Shown here piece after piece: positions 22,601 to 33,304 of a DNA stretch of 64,000 bases. Numbering within the stretch: position 1 is the first letter of the stretch; every line of letters starts with the position of its first letter. The notes under the pieces were generated by a model. It had not been told where the DNA came from. It saw only the letters and a list, made by a program, of their open reading frames with translations, and ran no database searches. Origin of the DNA: Papaver somniferum (Eukaryota > Streptophyta > Magnoliopsida > Ranunculales > Papaveraceae); assembly GCF_003573695.1 (NCBI RefSeq), contig NC_039359.1:76708783-76772782 (forward strand). The letters are read 5' to 3'. The position numbers were made by a program, and so were the translations under genes.

Positions 22601-23573
22601 ATTGTTGGAGGATAGAACGCAGTGTTTGTTTTGAGAGAAAGAGTTATTTTTTTTGAATATGTTCTTCCTTTCTTGAGAGCTTAAGATATATCTCCTTGGG
22701 ATTTTAGGGTTTTGCTGGAGGTTTCCTAAAATTGTGGGATACTTTACAAAATAACGTAATACTGTTGAGATATTCATATAATTCTGATTAATAAGATCCG
22801 CACTATAATAAGCTTTTAATTTAGGAAGGTGAAAATTGCAGTTTTTGATTAGCTGTTTCTGCACTTTTGAAACGGAACTGTTGAGGCTTGATTTATGGAA
22901 TTCTATTAAATGTGCCTTTTGGTTATCATCATTGCTAAAATTACGGTTGAGGTTGAGGAGATTGAACATTGGGGTATCTTGGAATTGATAATGAAGATTG
23001 AAGAAAGGATAGTAGAAGGGATTTATGATAGTGAAACCTATCATTTCATGGTTCAAACTGTGACAGATCATAATGGAGGAGAACTCTACAAGGAGTAAGA
23101 TAAAAGCTCTAATGGAGATGACCATGGCCATATCTATGATATGGAAAACACTACTGTTTTAAAGAGTGTATAGAGAACCAAACTGCACCACTGCTTCCTT
23201 AACAAGCACAACTGGTACCCTACTGAGATCAACCAAAGCACTACAAATCACACCGATTAATTTTCCATGAAGAATAATGATAAAGAAGAAAATCACAGAA
23301 AGTAAAAATACTAATAGAAAAAGAAGATCAACAAATCAAAGTGACAAAATACCAATTCTACCGGTTATCAAACCAGCCAAACACTATAATCTCCCAACAT
23401 GTAAACCCCTCTTCTCTCATTAGGTTTGTAGATGAGCAGACTAGTGATGAAGATGCTAAAACTCTACGTCCTTTTATAAATTGGTGTGTGTGTATCTCTG
23501 TCGCCGATAGACTTTGTTTAAGATAACTCATTATTTAAATACATCATTTACTCGTTTATTTCCTTACAATATC
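22601..23573 (-). other. LINE 5' untranslated region
   Basis: About 970 bases between the 5' target duplication and ORF1. An open frame extends into it from ORF1 (up to 23131), but it is low in similarity and hydrophobic at its start. I treat it as leader, which in LINEs would carry the internal promoter. No promoter element was identified. Confidence 0.6.
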
Positions 23574-23960
23574 TTCCCAATCAGAATTAAGGTTTTGAAT
23601 CCTAGCTTCCTTTTCACAGTTATTCCCTTCCCAAGCATCTTTAGACTTCGTTGAAGTAGTCACATGATGCTGGAGATCTCGGGTAATGGCATGGATTATA
23701 GCATTTAACCCGTTAGAATTCTGCTTTGCAGCAAGAACTTCTAAAGGATCATACTCACCAATATCCTTTGGAGTAGTTACACCATTCACTGTAACTAAGG
23801 GAAGATCATAGCCATTAACAACCCAAACCCATGATTGAAAATCATGCGCTTGAAGAAAGGCACGCATAACAATTTTCCACCATAAGTAATTCGAGTCATC
23901 GAAGACTGGTGGTACGTTTATAGAGATAACACTTCTGTCTTTAGTCAGATCGCTAAAAAA
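23574..23960 (-). pseudogene. Gag 5' part of the outer Sirevirus-like element
   Basis: The N-terminal part of a copia Gag: VPPVFDDSNYLWWKIVMRAF, then LQAHDFQSWVWVV and LEVLAAKQNSNGLNAIIHAI. The FDxxNYxxWKxxM signature is typical of Ty1/copia Gag N-termini. The first clear Met in frame is at 23867, but similarity begins upstream of it, so the original start codon seems to be lost or altered. The frame is cut at 23574 by the LINE and resumes in phase at 16947. It lies about 45 bases downstream of the primer-binding site, the normal gag position. Confidence 0.8.
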
Positions 23961-23993
23961 ACAAACTTATAAGGTCTTAAACGTGTTTTCCTT

Positions 23994-24004
23994 CTCTGAT
24001 ACCA
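23994..24004 (-). other. tRNA-Met primer-binding site (outer element)
   Basis: On the minus strand this reads TGGTATCAGAG, complementary to the 3' end of initiator tRNA-Met. It lies two bases from the LTR end at 24007 and fixes the element's orientation. Confidence 0.9.
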
Positions 24005-24006
24005 AC

Positions 24007-24887
24007 TGAAAAAAGCGGGGGGTACAAAAACCACCCAATATTTCGTTCGGCAATCTGAGTGGACTAACTCTAATATACTTTCAAGAGAATCAGCTAGACA
24101 GTCATACTCAATCTTTAGAAAAGTATATCAAAGAGTTATATCTCAATTTCTCAATTCAATCTGCAATCAAACAAATAGGAATTTGCGAGCCCGATTAAAT
24201 AAGAGAAATAACTTGGACGGTATCACAAACCAATATCCAAGTGTCAATCAATTTAATCAACAAACCAAAGGTCGGATTTAAGAACTGATTGAACTTAACG
24301 CACAACCTGTGATATTTCTATTATATAACAAAATATAGTACGGAAAGGAAATAACACAGACACCGGAATTTTGTTAACAAGGAAACCGCAAATGCAGAAA
24401 AACCCCAGAACCTAGTCCAGCTTTGTACACCACACTGTATTAATCCGCTACAGACACTAGACTACTACCAATGAACTTCGGACTGGAATATAGTTGAGAC
24501 CTAACCAATCTCACACTGATCATGGTACAGTTGCGCTCCTTACGTCTCTGAACCCCAGCAAGATTATATGCAAATGATTCCCTTAGTTGATCTCACCCAC
24601 AACCAAGAGTTGCTACGACCCAAAGTCAAAGACTCGATAAACCAATCTGTCTCACACAGAAAAGTATATTGAGATAGATAAATCTGTTTCCCACAGAAAT
24701 ACATATGAGTTTTGTTCCGTCTTATGATAAATAAAGGTGCACAGGAGCCAATTGATAAACCAGACTTATATTCCTGAAGAACACCCTAGTATTATCAATC
24801 ACCTCACAATAATCTTAATCATATGGAAGCGAAACAAGATATTGTGGAATCACAAATGATGAGACGAAGATGTTTGTGACTTCTTTT
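24007..24887 (-). repeat. 5' LTR of the outer element, first piece
   Basis: It aligns with 11194-12071 of the 3' LTR. It begins at TG (24007) and is cut at 24887 by the nested element; CTTTT at 24883-24887 is the duplicated target. Confidence 0.9.
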
Positions 24888-27310
24888 TGTTAGAGCATTG
24901 CTCGGTCGAACTCGCATGGGTTGCTATATCAAGCATGTTTGTCAATGTTAGTGATCAAAACTATAAGTATTCGTTTCTAGTTTACTATAGCTAAGTCTCG
25001 GACTAAGATATAAAGTGTAGTTGAGCTCAAGGACTTCATGGCGATTCATCATACAAGAAGAAGAACTACTCAAGGAACCGGTGGAACTTCTCGACAAAAA
25101 GGCTTGTGAAGACTTGAACTTATCTGTCACTCAAAAGTCTATCTACTCTATCTCCTCCTTCTTGAGACAAAAATTCGTATGCTATATATAGACTTAGATT
25201 ATACACATTTGGTATTTCGAGCCGAGTATACCTCTCCTATCTATATCTCAAAATATGGTAAGCATTTCTCTTCGACCATGTTTATCTTTACCTAGTGACG
25301 TATGTCATGATATGTTTCAATCACTTTGAAAATTGCTTTGACGAGAAATGGTGTAACAACTGTATAACGTCCTCTAAGAATGTTTCAATGGTTGGAATAA
25401 GAGTTTAGATTACATAACCAATGATGGACATAAGTATTGTTGTGGAAACACATATGTGCATAAGTCATATCCCTTGAACCAAAGTTTGCGAACTTTGTTG
25501 ATTAAGAGAAACCGGAAGAATGGCTTGTTGCCAATTCCGCGAACTGCCGAACTTCTCATCCCGAGAAATTCTGCTGGAGTTGACAAACTTGTTGCGTGAG
25601 TACCAGTACGCGAACCGGCGGAAAGTCTTTGCCGAGATTTTCTGCTGGAGTTTGTAAAATCTGCCTGGTTTCTTAAGTCCGTGAACCTAGTGTGCGACCT
25701 TAAGAAGGTTATGTATCTGAAGATGATTTCTGAACTTAAACTTATAAAGACTAAGGAATGCAATTTGCAAAACGTGGCTATATATTTCATGAACTGATTC
25801 GAGTGAATCAAATCATCTTTGCTTCAATTGTGTCTTGTGTAGTACATAATATTTTCTTGCAATTCAAAAACTCTCTAACTAGTTCATTTGAGTCATTTGA
25901 ACTAGTTATGGTGAAGAAGAATATGATTAGTATGAAATGCTCATATGGCTAACCTTTTGGTTAACTATTGTTGAACCAACAATGTACATTTTTGGGTACG
26001 GTTAACAAACCTAGAAGCGTGCATTTCATTTGTGTATAACAAGCTAAGTTTTTGATCTAATGGTTGAGAAATATTAGCTTGAATCTAAATCAGCTTTTCA
26101 TCTAACGGTGGATATTGTTTGCTTTGTGACCAAGGCGAAACCCTGATTTGAAAGACTATATTAGGGAACATCTAGCAACTTTGCAAAGCTAATCCCCAGA
26201 CCTCACGTGTGATACTAGTTTGCATGCTAGAGTCGTTTATCCTTTAAACTTTGGTTTTCTTCTTCTAAAACCAGGATAACGACTTAAAGACTTCATTGGG
26301 ATTGTGAAGCCAGACCGATACTACTTTTATCGTAGTTGTGTGATATGATCTTGCATATTTTATCGTACGAGTACAATCAGATTGTTTGGCTTGAGATTGA
26401 TATCTCTGATAGGCAAGATATAAAAAGTAGTCACAAACATCTTCGTCTCATTGTTTGTGATTCGGCAATATCTTGTTTCGCTACCAAACGATTAAGATTT
26501 TTGTGAGGTGATTGATTTATCTATGCTGTTCTTCGGGAATATAATACCGGATTATCAATTGGTTCCTGTTCACCTTGATTATTATCAAAAGACGGAACAA
26601 AAACTTTAAGCTTTTTCTGTGGGAGACAAATTGATCCTTTGATAGACTTGTCTGTGTGAGACATATTTGTTTATTGTCAAAGCATGCGACTTTGGGTCGT
26701 AGCAACTTTTAGTTGTGGGTGAGATTAGCTAAGGGAATCAAGTGCGTGGTATCCCGCTGGGATCAGAGTCGTAGGGAGTACAACTGTACCTTGGATCAGT
26801 GGGAGACTGATTGGGGTTCAACTACAGTCCAGTCCGAATTTAGGTTGGAGTAGGCGAGCGTCTGTAGCGGCTTAATACAGTGTGTGTTCAATCTGGACTA
26901 GGTCCCGAGGTTTTTCTGCATTTGCAGTTTCCTCGTTAAAAAAAATTCTGGTGTATGTGTTATTTCAGTTTCCGCATTATATTGTTTTATCTTTATAATT
27001 GAAATAATACAGGTTGTGCGTTAGATCATCAATAAGAGTAATCCAACCTTTGGTTGTTGATTGTCATTGGTTGATCCTTGGATATTGGTCTTTGGTACCA
27101 TCCAAGTTATTCCTTGTGTTTGATTAAAGACTCGTTGACTTCTATTAGCTCGAGTAAATCAAAACAAGAGAGAGATATTAACTCCTTGAGATACTTTTAC
27201 CTAGATTGAGTCTGACTGTCTAGTTGATTCTCTAGAAAGTATTTCGGAGTTAGTCCATAGATATTGCTAAGCGAAATATTGGGTGTTGTTGTTAGACCCC
27301 CGCTTTTTCA
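24888..27310 (+). repeat. 5' LTR of the nested element
   Basis: A 2423-bp LTR, TG...CA, that aligns end to end with 30867-33304. A cluster of GTCCGCGAAC-type words (25525-25700) stands where the outer element's LTRs carry GTACGCATAC palindromes. Confidence 0.92.
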
Positions 27311-27312
27311 AT

Positions 27313-27324
27313 TGGTATCAGAGC
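27313..27324 (+). other. tRNA-Met primer-binding site (nested element)
   Basis: TGGTATCAGAGC, two bases after the 5' LTR. It is the complement of the initiator tRNA-Met 3' end and primes minus-strand DNA. Confidence 0.93.
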
Positions 27325-27430
27325 AGGCAAACATGTATAAGACCTTACAAGTCGGTGTTTGTAGCGATCTGACTCTACGGACAAGAGTACTATCTCTGAT
27401 AAATGCGTCACCAAAAATAAAACTTTTGTC

Positions 27431-28315
27431 TTGTCTATTTCTATTAAAGAGAAAGATTCTTCAATCTCAAATATAGACGAACCTTGTGTTCAAACAAGAC
27501 AGACAGGCTACGAAATATGTTATTCCAATTACCCTTCAAAAGAGTCTATCTCTCTAAATGGACGGGAAACAGCTAAAGAATGTGAACTGATGTTAAATTA
27601 TGTTAAAATTTAAGTTGATCAATTGAAACAACATGTCTAAATTCTTCTTGGGGAAATAAGAGGATACAATTCCAAAAACTCTGAAGTTTTGCCTTTGTCT
27701 CTTCTTAAGGAAAGTCTTGAAAGGGATATCTTGGAAATTAAACATCGCTTGAACAAGCTCTCAATTCAAGGATGTATCAGAAAGTTCTCTAGACCTTCAT
27801 CATCAATTACTACTATTACTGAGGAAGATCCAGAAGAAAAATCAGTGTCGTCTTCTTGCGGTAAGGATGTGCATATACCCTCTTGTCAAAAATGGTGCAC
27901 ATCACATGAAAGGAGGAAACCTTCACGGAAGACAGTGTTTTCTAACGTTCAGGAGGTATGTTCTTTTTGTGATTCAAAAGGACCGGTCAGACAAATGAGA
28001 AACTCTAGGAAATTCAATTCTATAAGTTCCTTAAATGTTCTGACACAAAACAAATGTCTTAACAATCTGAGAGAAGGTCAGATTCCTTCTATCGTCAAAA
28101 AGGGAGTTAATAACACATTTGATGTGAACAAGGTATCAGGAAAAAGCCGTTTTCCTTCAGGTAAGAATCAACTCTCTGAGTCATATTTATGTAAGGATGA
28201 ATTTTATGATTTCCATTCACATCTTAATGGCTTTCCTCCAACAGTTCGTAAGGAAAAGGATAACCAAGAGCAATGTTCATTTAATGAGCCAATCGCTCGT
28301 ACTTGTGTTAAATAA
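27431..28315 (+). pseudogene. Gag-derived remnant of the nested element, no Gag core
   Basis: One frame runs from 27431 to 28315, with in-frame stops near 27611 and 27641. The leader just upstream (27345-27410) matches the outer gag leader, but the Gag core (the FDxxNYxxWK region) is missing, as if deleted. What remains is a helical part (LKESLERDILEIKHRLNKLS, near 27710) and a CSFC half-site near 27960 that resembles a zinc knuckle lacking its His and last Cys. The remainder is basic and serine-rich. Too little is left for RNA packaging; it may be a relic or may act as RNA sequence only. Confidence 0.55.
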
Positions 28316-28688
28316 TCACAAGGTTGAAATATCACTTGTGAAATCCTAACTAAGTGAGAACTGTTTAGGTATACTTCCTGTAAAGTGTCACTGATTATTT
28401 AGATAATCTCTTATCGTTCTTAGATGGATAATTAGTCAAACACTTTTACATGAATATTTATTTGTTTTTCCCTTCAAAACCATGTTTTTGGCTTTGCTTT
28501 CAAACATGGTTTTGAATTCTAAAAGGCATGGACTTTCTCATGCGGGCTTTGTGAACCATCCTCTTACGGGTACACAAATGGTTTTGTGGTCTCTCATGGA
28601 CCAAGCTTGTGAACCCTAAGTCTCTCGAATCTTAGTTATACACCCATCTTATTGAGTTGATTTTCTCACTCTAGGATTCTTATTATCA

Positions 28689-29157
28689 ATGGCTTCTTCT
28701 TCCTGCTCTTGGGATTTACCTGAAAACTTTGTTGATAATGCGGTATATTTTGAAGTCGATACAGAGAAGAGAACCTTTGTTGAAGTTGAAGGATCTTTTC
28801 CTCAATCTCCTGTTTCTTATTCGGATATAGAGGAGGTTGAAAAGATTTCGTCAGATGTAGTTCTTGACTTCCTAAAGAACTTTGAGGATGCAAAAAAGCA
28901 ACTTGATGGTACAATGAAGTGTCTTGATGTGGTAAACTGAGTTGAAAAAGGTTAACTCTGACCTTGTTCTCATGAACACCCATGTTAAGGAACTTCCCAA
29001 CAAGGATTTTCTCTCCAAAAGTGCAGAGGATGCTGTCGTTCGCATGCTTGAAAACTTTAAGACTCATGAGGATCCAGAACCATCTTATATGATCTTAGTT
29101 CGTGTTCGGATTAGCACTGGAGTCTGTTTTCCTTTATCTTGTTTTATTGTTTTCTAG
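28689..29157 (+). pseudogene. Coiled-coil ORF of the nested element, frameshifted
   Basis: It begins MASSSCSWDLPENFVDNAVY and runs acidic then helical to a stop at 28938-28940. The helical sequence continues in another frame (LKKVNSDLVLMNTHVKELPN, 28942-29157), so a frameshift and stop have split a longer frame. It occupies the same place as the 113-residue ORF of the outer element (15124-15465) and shares its helical character. No enzyme motif, signal peptide or membrane segment is seen. Its function is unknown. Confidence 0.45.
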
Positions 29158-29634
29158 TATACCTTCCTTTTGGTTTAGTTGGAAGAATAACTAGTGCTTG
29201 AATAGCAATGATTATGACTACACATAGCTATTATTTTCATCTTCTTGTTCTTTTTTAGGTTTATTGGTATTAAATTCTAAAAATATTTGGAGGATGATGG
29301 TTTGCAGTATTTAATCTTTATGATTTGTTATATTGAAATTTTTTATGGGATATTGGTGTTTACGCCCATGAACTATGTTGTCCCATATTTTGTCAAAAGT
29401 AAAGTCGTTCATGATCGGTATTCATGTATTGATTTAAGGATGAATAGACTTTTGACATATACAAAAATTAAGCCTATATTGTCAATTCTTTGATGGAAGA
29501 TAGGTTAAAATCTTTTGTGTTCAAGGATTATTTCTATTCAATATCGTTATGCAAATAGTGATGGAAGATAGAATGAGTCCTTGTGTATTCCACAGTATTG
29601 ATCTTCACTGATCCATATTTTATGTAATACTGTG

Positions 29635-30020
29635 AGGCTCCGTGATGTGTCTTATGTTGAGCACGATACAACCAAGTTGATTAATTTTTTATTAGCTTTG
29701 TTGGTTGTTCTGTAAGGTACTTTATGTTGAGCATTTCTTGAACTAAATTAATCATCTTGCTTGGTTATTTAGTTATTGCTCCATAAGTCTTTTTATGTCG
29801 AGCAAAACAAATGACGATTAAATTGATTACTTCTGTAATTAGTTTGGTTGTGTATTCCAACTAGATTAATTATGGGTTCTCTTGTAATTAATCTAGTTGA
29901 GTATTTTCATACTCCGTAAGATTCCTCTTATGTTGAGTATATGAACAACTATGCTATTCATTTTCTAACGGTTATGTTAGTCGTATGCTCCGTAAGTTCT
30001 CTTGTGTCGAGCATAATCAA
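29635..30020 (+). repeat. Five spaced repeats, CTCCGTAAG..TCTTATGTTGAGCA type
   Basis: Units near 29637, 29711, 29780, 29915 and 29988 share the core CTCCGTAAGn(3-6) followed by CTTATGTTGAGCA. They are separated by AACTAGATTAATCA-like spacers. The outer element has one such unit (near 14530, minus strand), so the array expanded in the nested lineage or shrank in the other. Confidence 0.7.
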
Positions 30021-30854
30021 TTAAGTTGATCACTTGTGTGTTTAATTTGATTGTGTATTCCGATTAAATTAATCATGGGTTTACTTGTGATTAATTTGAT
30101 TGAGTTTTTTGGATATAGAAAATCATTCTCATGGTTTTTGGTGTCCAATAAAAATCCTTCTTTTCTTTTGACATTAAGGTCGCTCTTGTTGTTCCCTTGG
30201 GAATGACATCAAATGGGGGAGAGTTCTTTTGAACTTGTGCTTAATGGTCATATCTTGAGGGGTGTGCGTCTGTGGAATTTTAAAGGGTTTATCTTGTATC
30301 TTTAAACTCCTTGATGAATGCTATTAGCTACGGCTATATGATTGCATCTAAATTACATGGTATGTATTTTTTCTTTCAGTCATGAAATGTGTCCTACGGA
30401 AATTTCATTATGATCCCGTTTTTGTACCTTTGCCAATTTTATTGACAAAAAGGGGGAGAATTAATATGTAGTTCACACTACAAATACATATGGTTTTCAG
30501 ATCATTGTGTAAGGGGGAGTGGTTTCCATGTGAGATGGAATATTGACTAAGGGGGAGTGATACATATCACCATAATATTATTGTTAAAGTTGTGATACAA
30601 TTGTACTTTGACACTGTATAATAATACTATGACATTGTATAACAATGATCGAGACCGATGCTTTCTCATTGTTATAGCCACGGATCTTCAACAACGGTGA
30701 TGCTAAACTTACAACCTTTGGGATCAGTGGAGTACTTGAAAGTGACGAAAATTTCGAGGAATGTTGAAGATTAGACATGTGAAATAGGAGCTACTAAAGT
30801 TTCTTTATCTTTTTTGTATTCCATATTTATTGATAATTTTGTCACTAAAATTGA

Positions 30855-30866
30855 CAAAGGAGAGAT
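30855..30866 (+). other. Polypurine tract of the nested element
   Basis: CAAAGGAGAGAT directly before the TG of the 3' LTR. It is slightly worn compared with the outer element's AAAGGGGGAGAT. Confidence 0.8.
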
Positions 30867-33304
30867 TGTTAGAGCATTGCTCGGTCGAACTCGCATGTGT
30901 TTCTATCTCAAGCATGTTTGTCAATTTTAGTGATCAAAACTATAAGTCTTGATTTCTAGTCTACTATCGCTAAGTCTCGGACTAGGATAGATAGTGTAGT
31001 TGAGCTCAAGGACTTCATGGCGATTCATCATTCAATAAAAAGAACTACTCAAGGAATCGGTGGAACTTCTCGACAAAAAGGTATGTGAAGACTTGAACTT
31101 ATCTGTCACTCAAAAGTCTATCTACTCTATCTCCTACTTCTTGAGACAAAAAGTCGTATGCTATATATAGACTTAGATTATACACATTTGGTATTTCGAG
31201 CCGAGTATACCTTGCCTATCTATATTTCGAAATATGTGTTGGTAAGCGTTTCGCTTCGACCGTGTTTATCTTTACCTAGTGATGTCAGTCATGATATGGT
31301 TCAATCACTTTGAAAATTGCTTTGACGAGAAATGGTGTAACCACTGTCTACATCCTCTAAGAATGTTTCAATGGTTGGAATGAGAGTTTATATTACATAA
31401 CCAATGATGGACATAAGTATTGTTGTGGAAACACATATGTGCATAAGTCCTATACCTTGAACCAAAGTTTGCAAACTTTGTTGATCAAGAGAAACCAGAA
31501 GAATGGCTTGTTGCCAAGTCCGAGAACTCAGTCCGCGAACTGCCGAACTTCTCATCCCGAGAAATTCTGCTGGAGTTGACAAACTTGTTGCGCGAGTACC
31601 AGTCCGCGAACCGGCGGAAAGTCTTTGCCGAGATTTTCTGCTGGAGTTTGTAAACTCTGCCTGGTTTCTTAAGTCCGCGAACCTAGTGTGCGAACTTAAG
31701 AAGGTTATATATCTGAAGATGATTTCTGAAATTAAACTTATAAAGACTAAGGAATGCAATTTTCAAACCATGGATATAAAGTTCATGAACCGATTTGACT
31801 GAATCAAATCATCTTTGCTTCAATTGTGTCTTGTGTAGTACATAAGATTTACATGCAATTGAACAACTCTCAAACTACTTAATTTGAGTCATTTGAACTA
31901 GTTATGGTGAAGAAGAATATGATTGGTATGAAATGTTCATATGGCTACCTTTTGGTTAACTATTGTTGAACCAACAATGTACATTTTTGGGTACGGTTAA
32001 CAAACCTAGAAGCGTGCATTTCATTTGTGTATAACAAGCTAAGTTTTCGATCTAATGGTTGAGAAATATTAGCTTGAATCTAAATCAGCTTTTCATCTAA
32101 CGGTGGATATTGTTTGCTTTGTGACCAAGGCGAAACCCTGATTTGAAAGACTATACAAGGGGACATCTAGCAACTCTGCAAAACTAATCCCCACACCTCA
32201 CGTGTGATACTAGTTTGCATGCTAGAGTCGTTTCTCCTTTGACCTTTGGTTTTCTTCTTCTAAAATCAGGTTAACGACTTAAAGACTTCATTGGAATTGT
32301 GAAGCCAGACCGATACTACTTTTATCGTAGTTGTGTGATCTGATCTTGCATATTTTATCGTACGAGTACAATCAGATTGATTGGCTTGAGATTGATATCT
32401 CCGATAGGAAAGATATAAAAAGTAGTCACAACCATCTTCGTCTCATTGTTTGTGATCCCGCAATATCTTGTTTCGCTACCATATGATTAAGATTGTTGTG
32501 AGGTGATTGATTTATCTAGGCTGTTCTTCGGGAATATAAGACCGGATTATCAATTGATTCATGTTCACCTTGATTATTATAAAAAGACGGAACAAAAACT
32601 TTAAGGTTTTTCTGTAGGAGACAATTTGGTCCTTTGATAGACTTGTCTGTGTGAGACAGATTTGTTTATTGTCAAAGCCTGCGATTTTGGGTCGTAGCAA
32701 CTCTTAATTGTGGGTGAGATCAGCTAAGGGAATCAAGTGCGCAGTATCCTGCTGGGATCAGAGGCCTAGGGAGTACAACTGTACCTTGGATCAGTGGGGA
32801 CTGATTGAGGTTCAACTACAGTCCAGTCCGAAGTTAGCTTGGAGTAGGCTAGTGTCTGTAGCGGCTTAATACAGTGTGTGTTCAATCTGGACTAGGTCCC
32901 GGGGTTTTTCTGCATTTGTGGTTTCCTCGTTAACAAATTTTCTGGTGTCTGTGTTATTTCAGTTTCCGCATTATATTGTTTTATCTTTATAATTGAAATA
33001 ATACAGGTTGTGCGTTAGATCATCAATTAGAGTAATCCAACCTTTGGTTGTTGATTGTCATTGATTGATCCTTGGATATTGGTCTTTAGTACCATCCAAG
33101 TTATTCCTTGTGTTTGATTAAAGACTCACTGATTTCTATTAGCTTGAGTAAATCAAAACAAGAGAGAGATATTAACTCCTTGAGATACTTTTACTTAGAT
33201 TGAGTCTGAGTGTCTAGTTGATGCTATAGAAAGTATTTCGGAGTTAGTCCATACAGATTGCTAAGTGAAATATTGGGTGGTGTTGTTAGACCCCCGCTTT
33301 TTCA
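30867..33304 (+). repeat. 3' LTR of the nested element
   Basis: A 2438-bp LTR matching 24888-27310. GTCCGCGAAC-type words lie at 31520-31700, better preserved than in the 5' LTR. It is followed by the CTTTT target duplication. Confidence 0.92.

Larger units (their letters stand above)
16963..23573 (-). mobile_element. LINE (RNase H-type, plant L1-like), full length, 6.6 kb
   Basis: A non-LTR retrotransposon on the minus strand. Perfect 15-bp target duplications lie at 16948-16962 and 23574-23588 (both TTCCCAATCAGAATT). The poly(A) tail shows as T's at 16963-16971. It carries ORF1 (21251-22600, two stops) and an uninterrupted ORF2 (17011-21114). It landed in the gag of the outer Sirevirus-like element; removing it and one flank restores the gag reading frame. 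The perfect duplication and intact ORF2 suggest a fairly recent insertion. Confidence 0.95.
29158..30866 (+). other. 3' non-coding region of the nested element
   Basis: The long AT-rich 3' region contains a block shared with the outer copy (TATGGGATATTGGTGTTTAC near 29345), five spaced repeats (29635-30020), three internal GGGGGAG tracts (30451, 30511, 30550) and the terminal tract. The frames seen here are short and unrecognised. Confidence 0.65.
24888..33304 (+). mobile_element. Nested Sirevirus-like non-autonomous element
   Basis: An 8.4 kb element on the plus strand with identical CTTTT duplications at 24883-24887 and 33305-33309. The LTRs are 24888-27310 and 30867-33304, both TGTTAGAGCATTGC...CCCCGCTTTTTCA. 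The interior is 3.56 kb and starts with an initiator-Met primer site. It keeps only remnants of gag-type and coiled-coil ORFs and no pol. LTR ends, leader and 3' region match the outer element, so the two belong to one family. By eye the LTRs differ by several percent, so the insertion is not recent. Confidence 0.92.

Noticed and set aside
22601..23131. 177-residue N-terminal extension of LINE ORF1, with a hydrophobic start
   Set aside because: No similarity to ORF1 proteins, and the RNA-binding part begins after MSQSSRL at 22600. The upstream frame is more simply leader sequence.
25410..25811. 133-codon minus-strand frame, repeated at 31388-31759
   Set aside because: Both lie within the LTRs of the nested element at matching positions and carry no known domain, so they are LTR sequence and not a gene.
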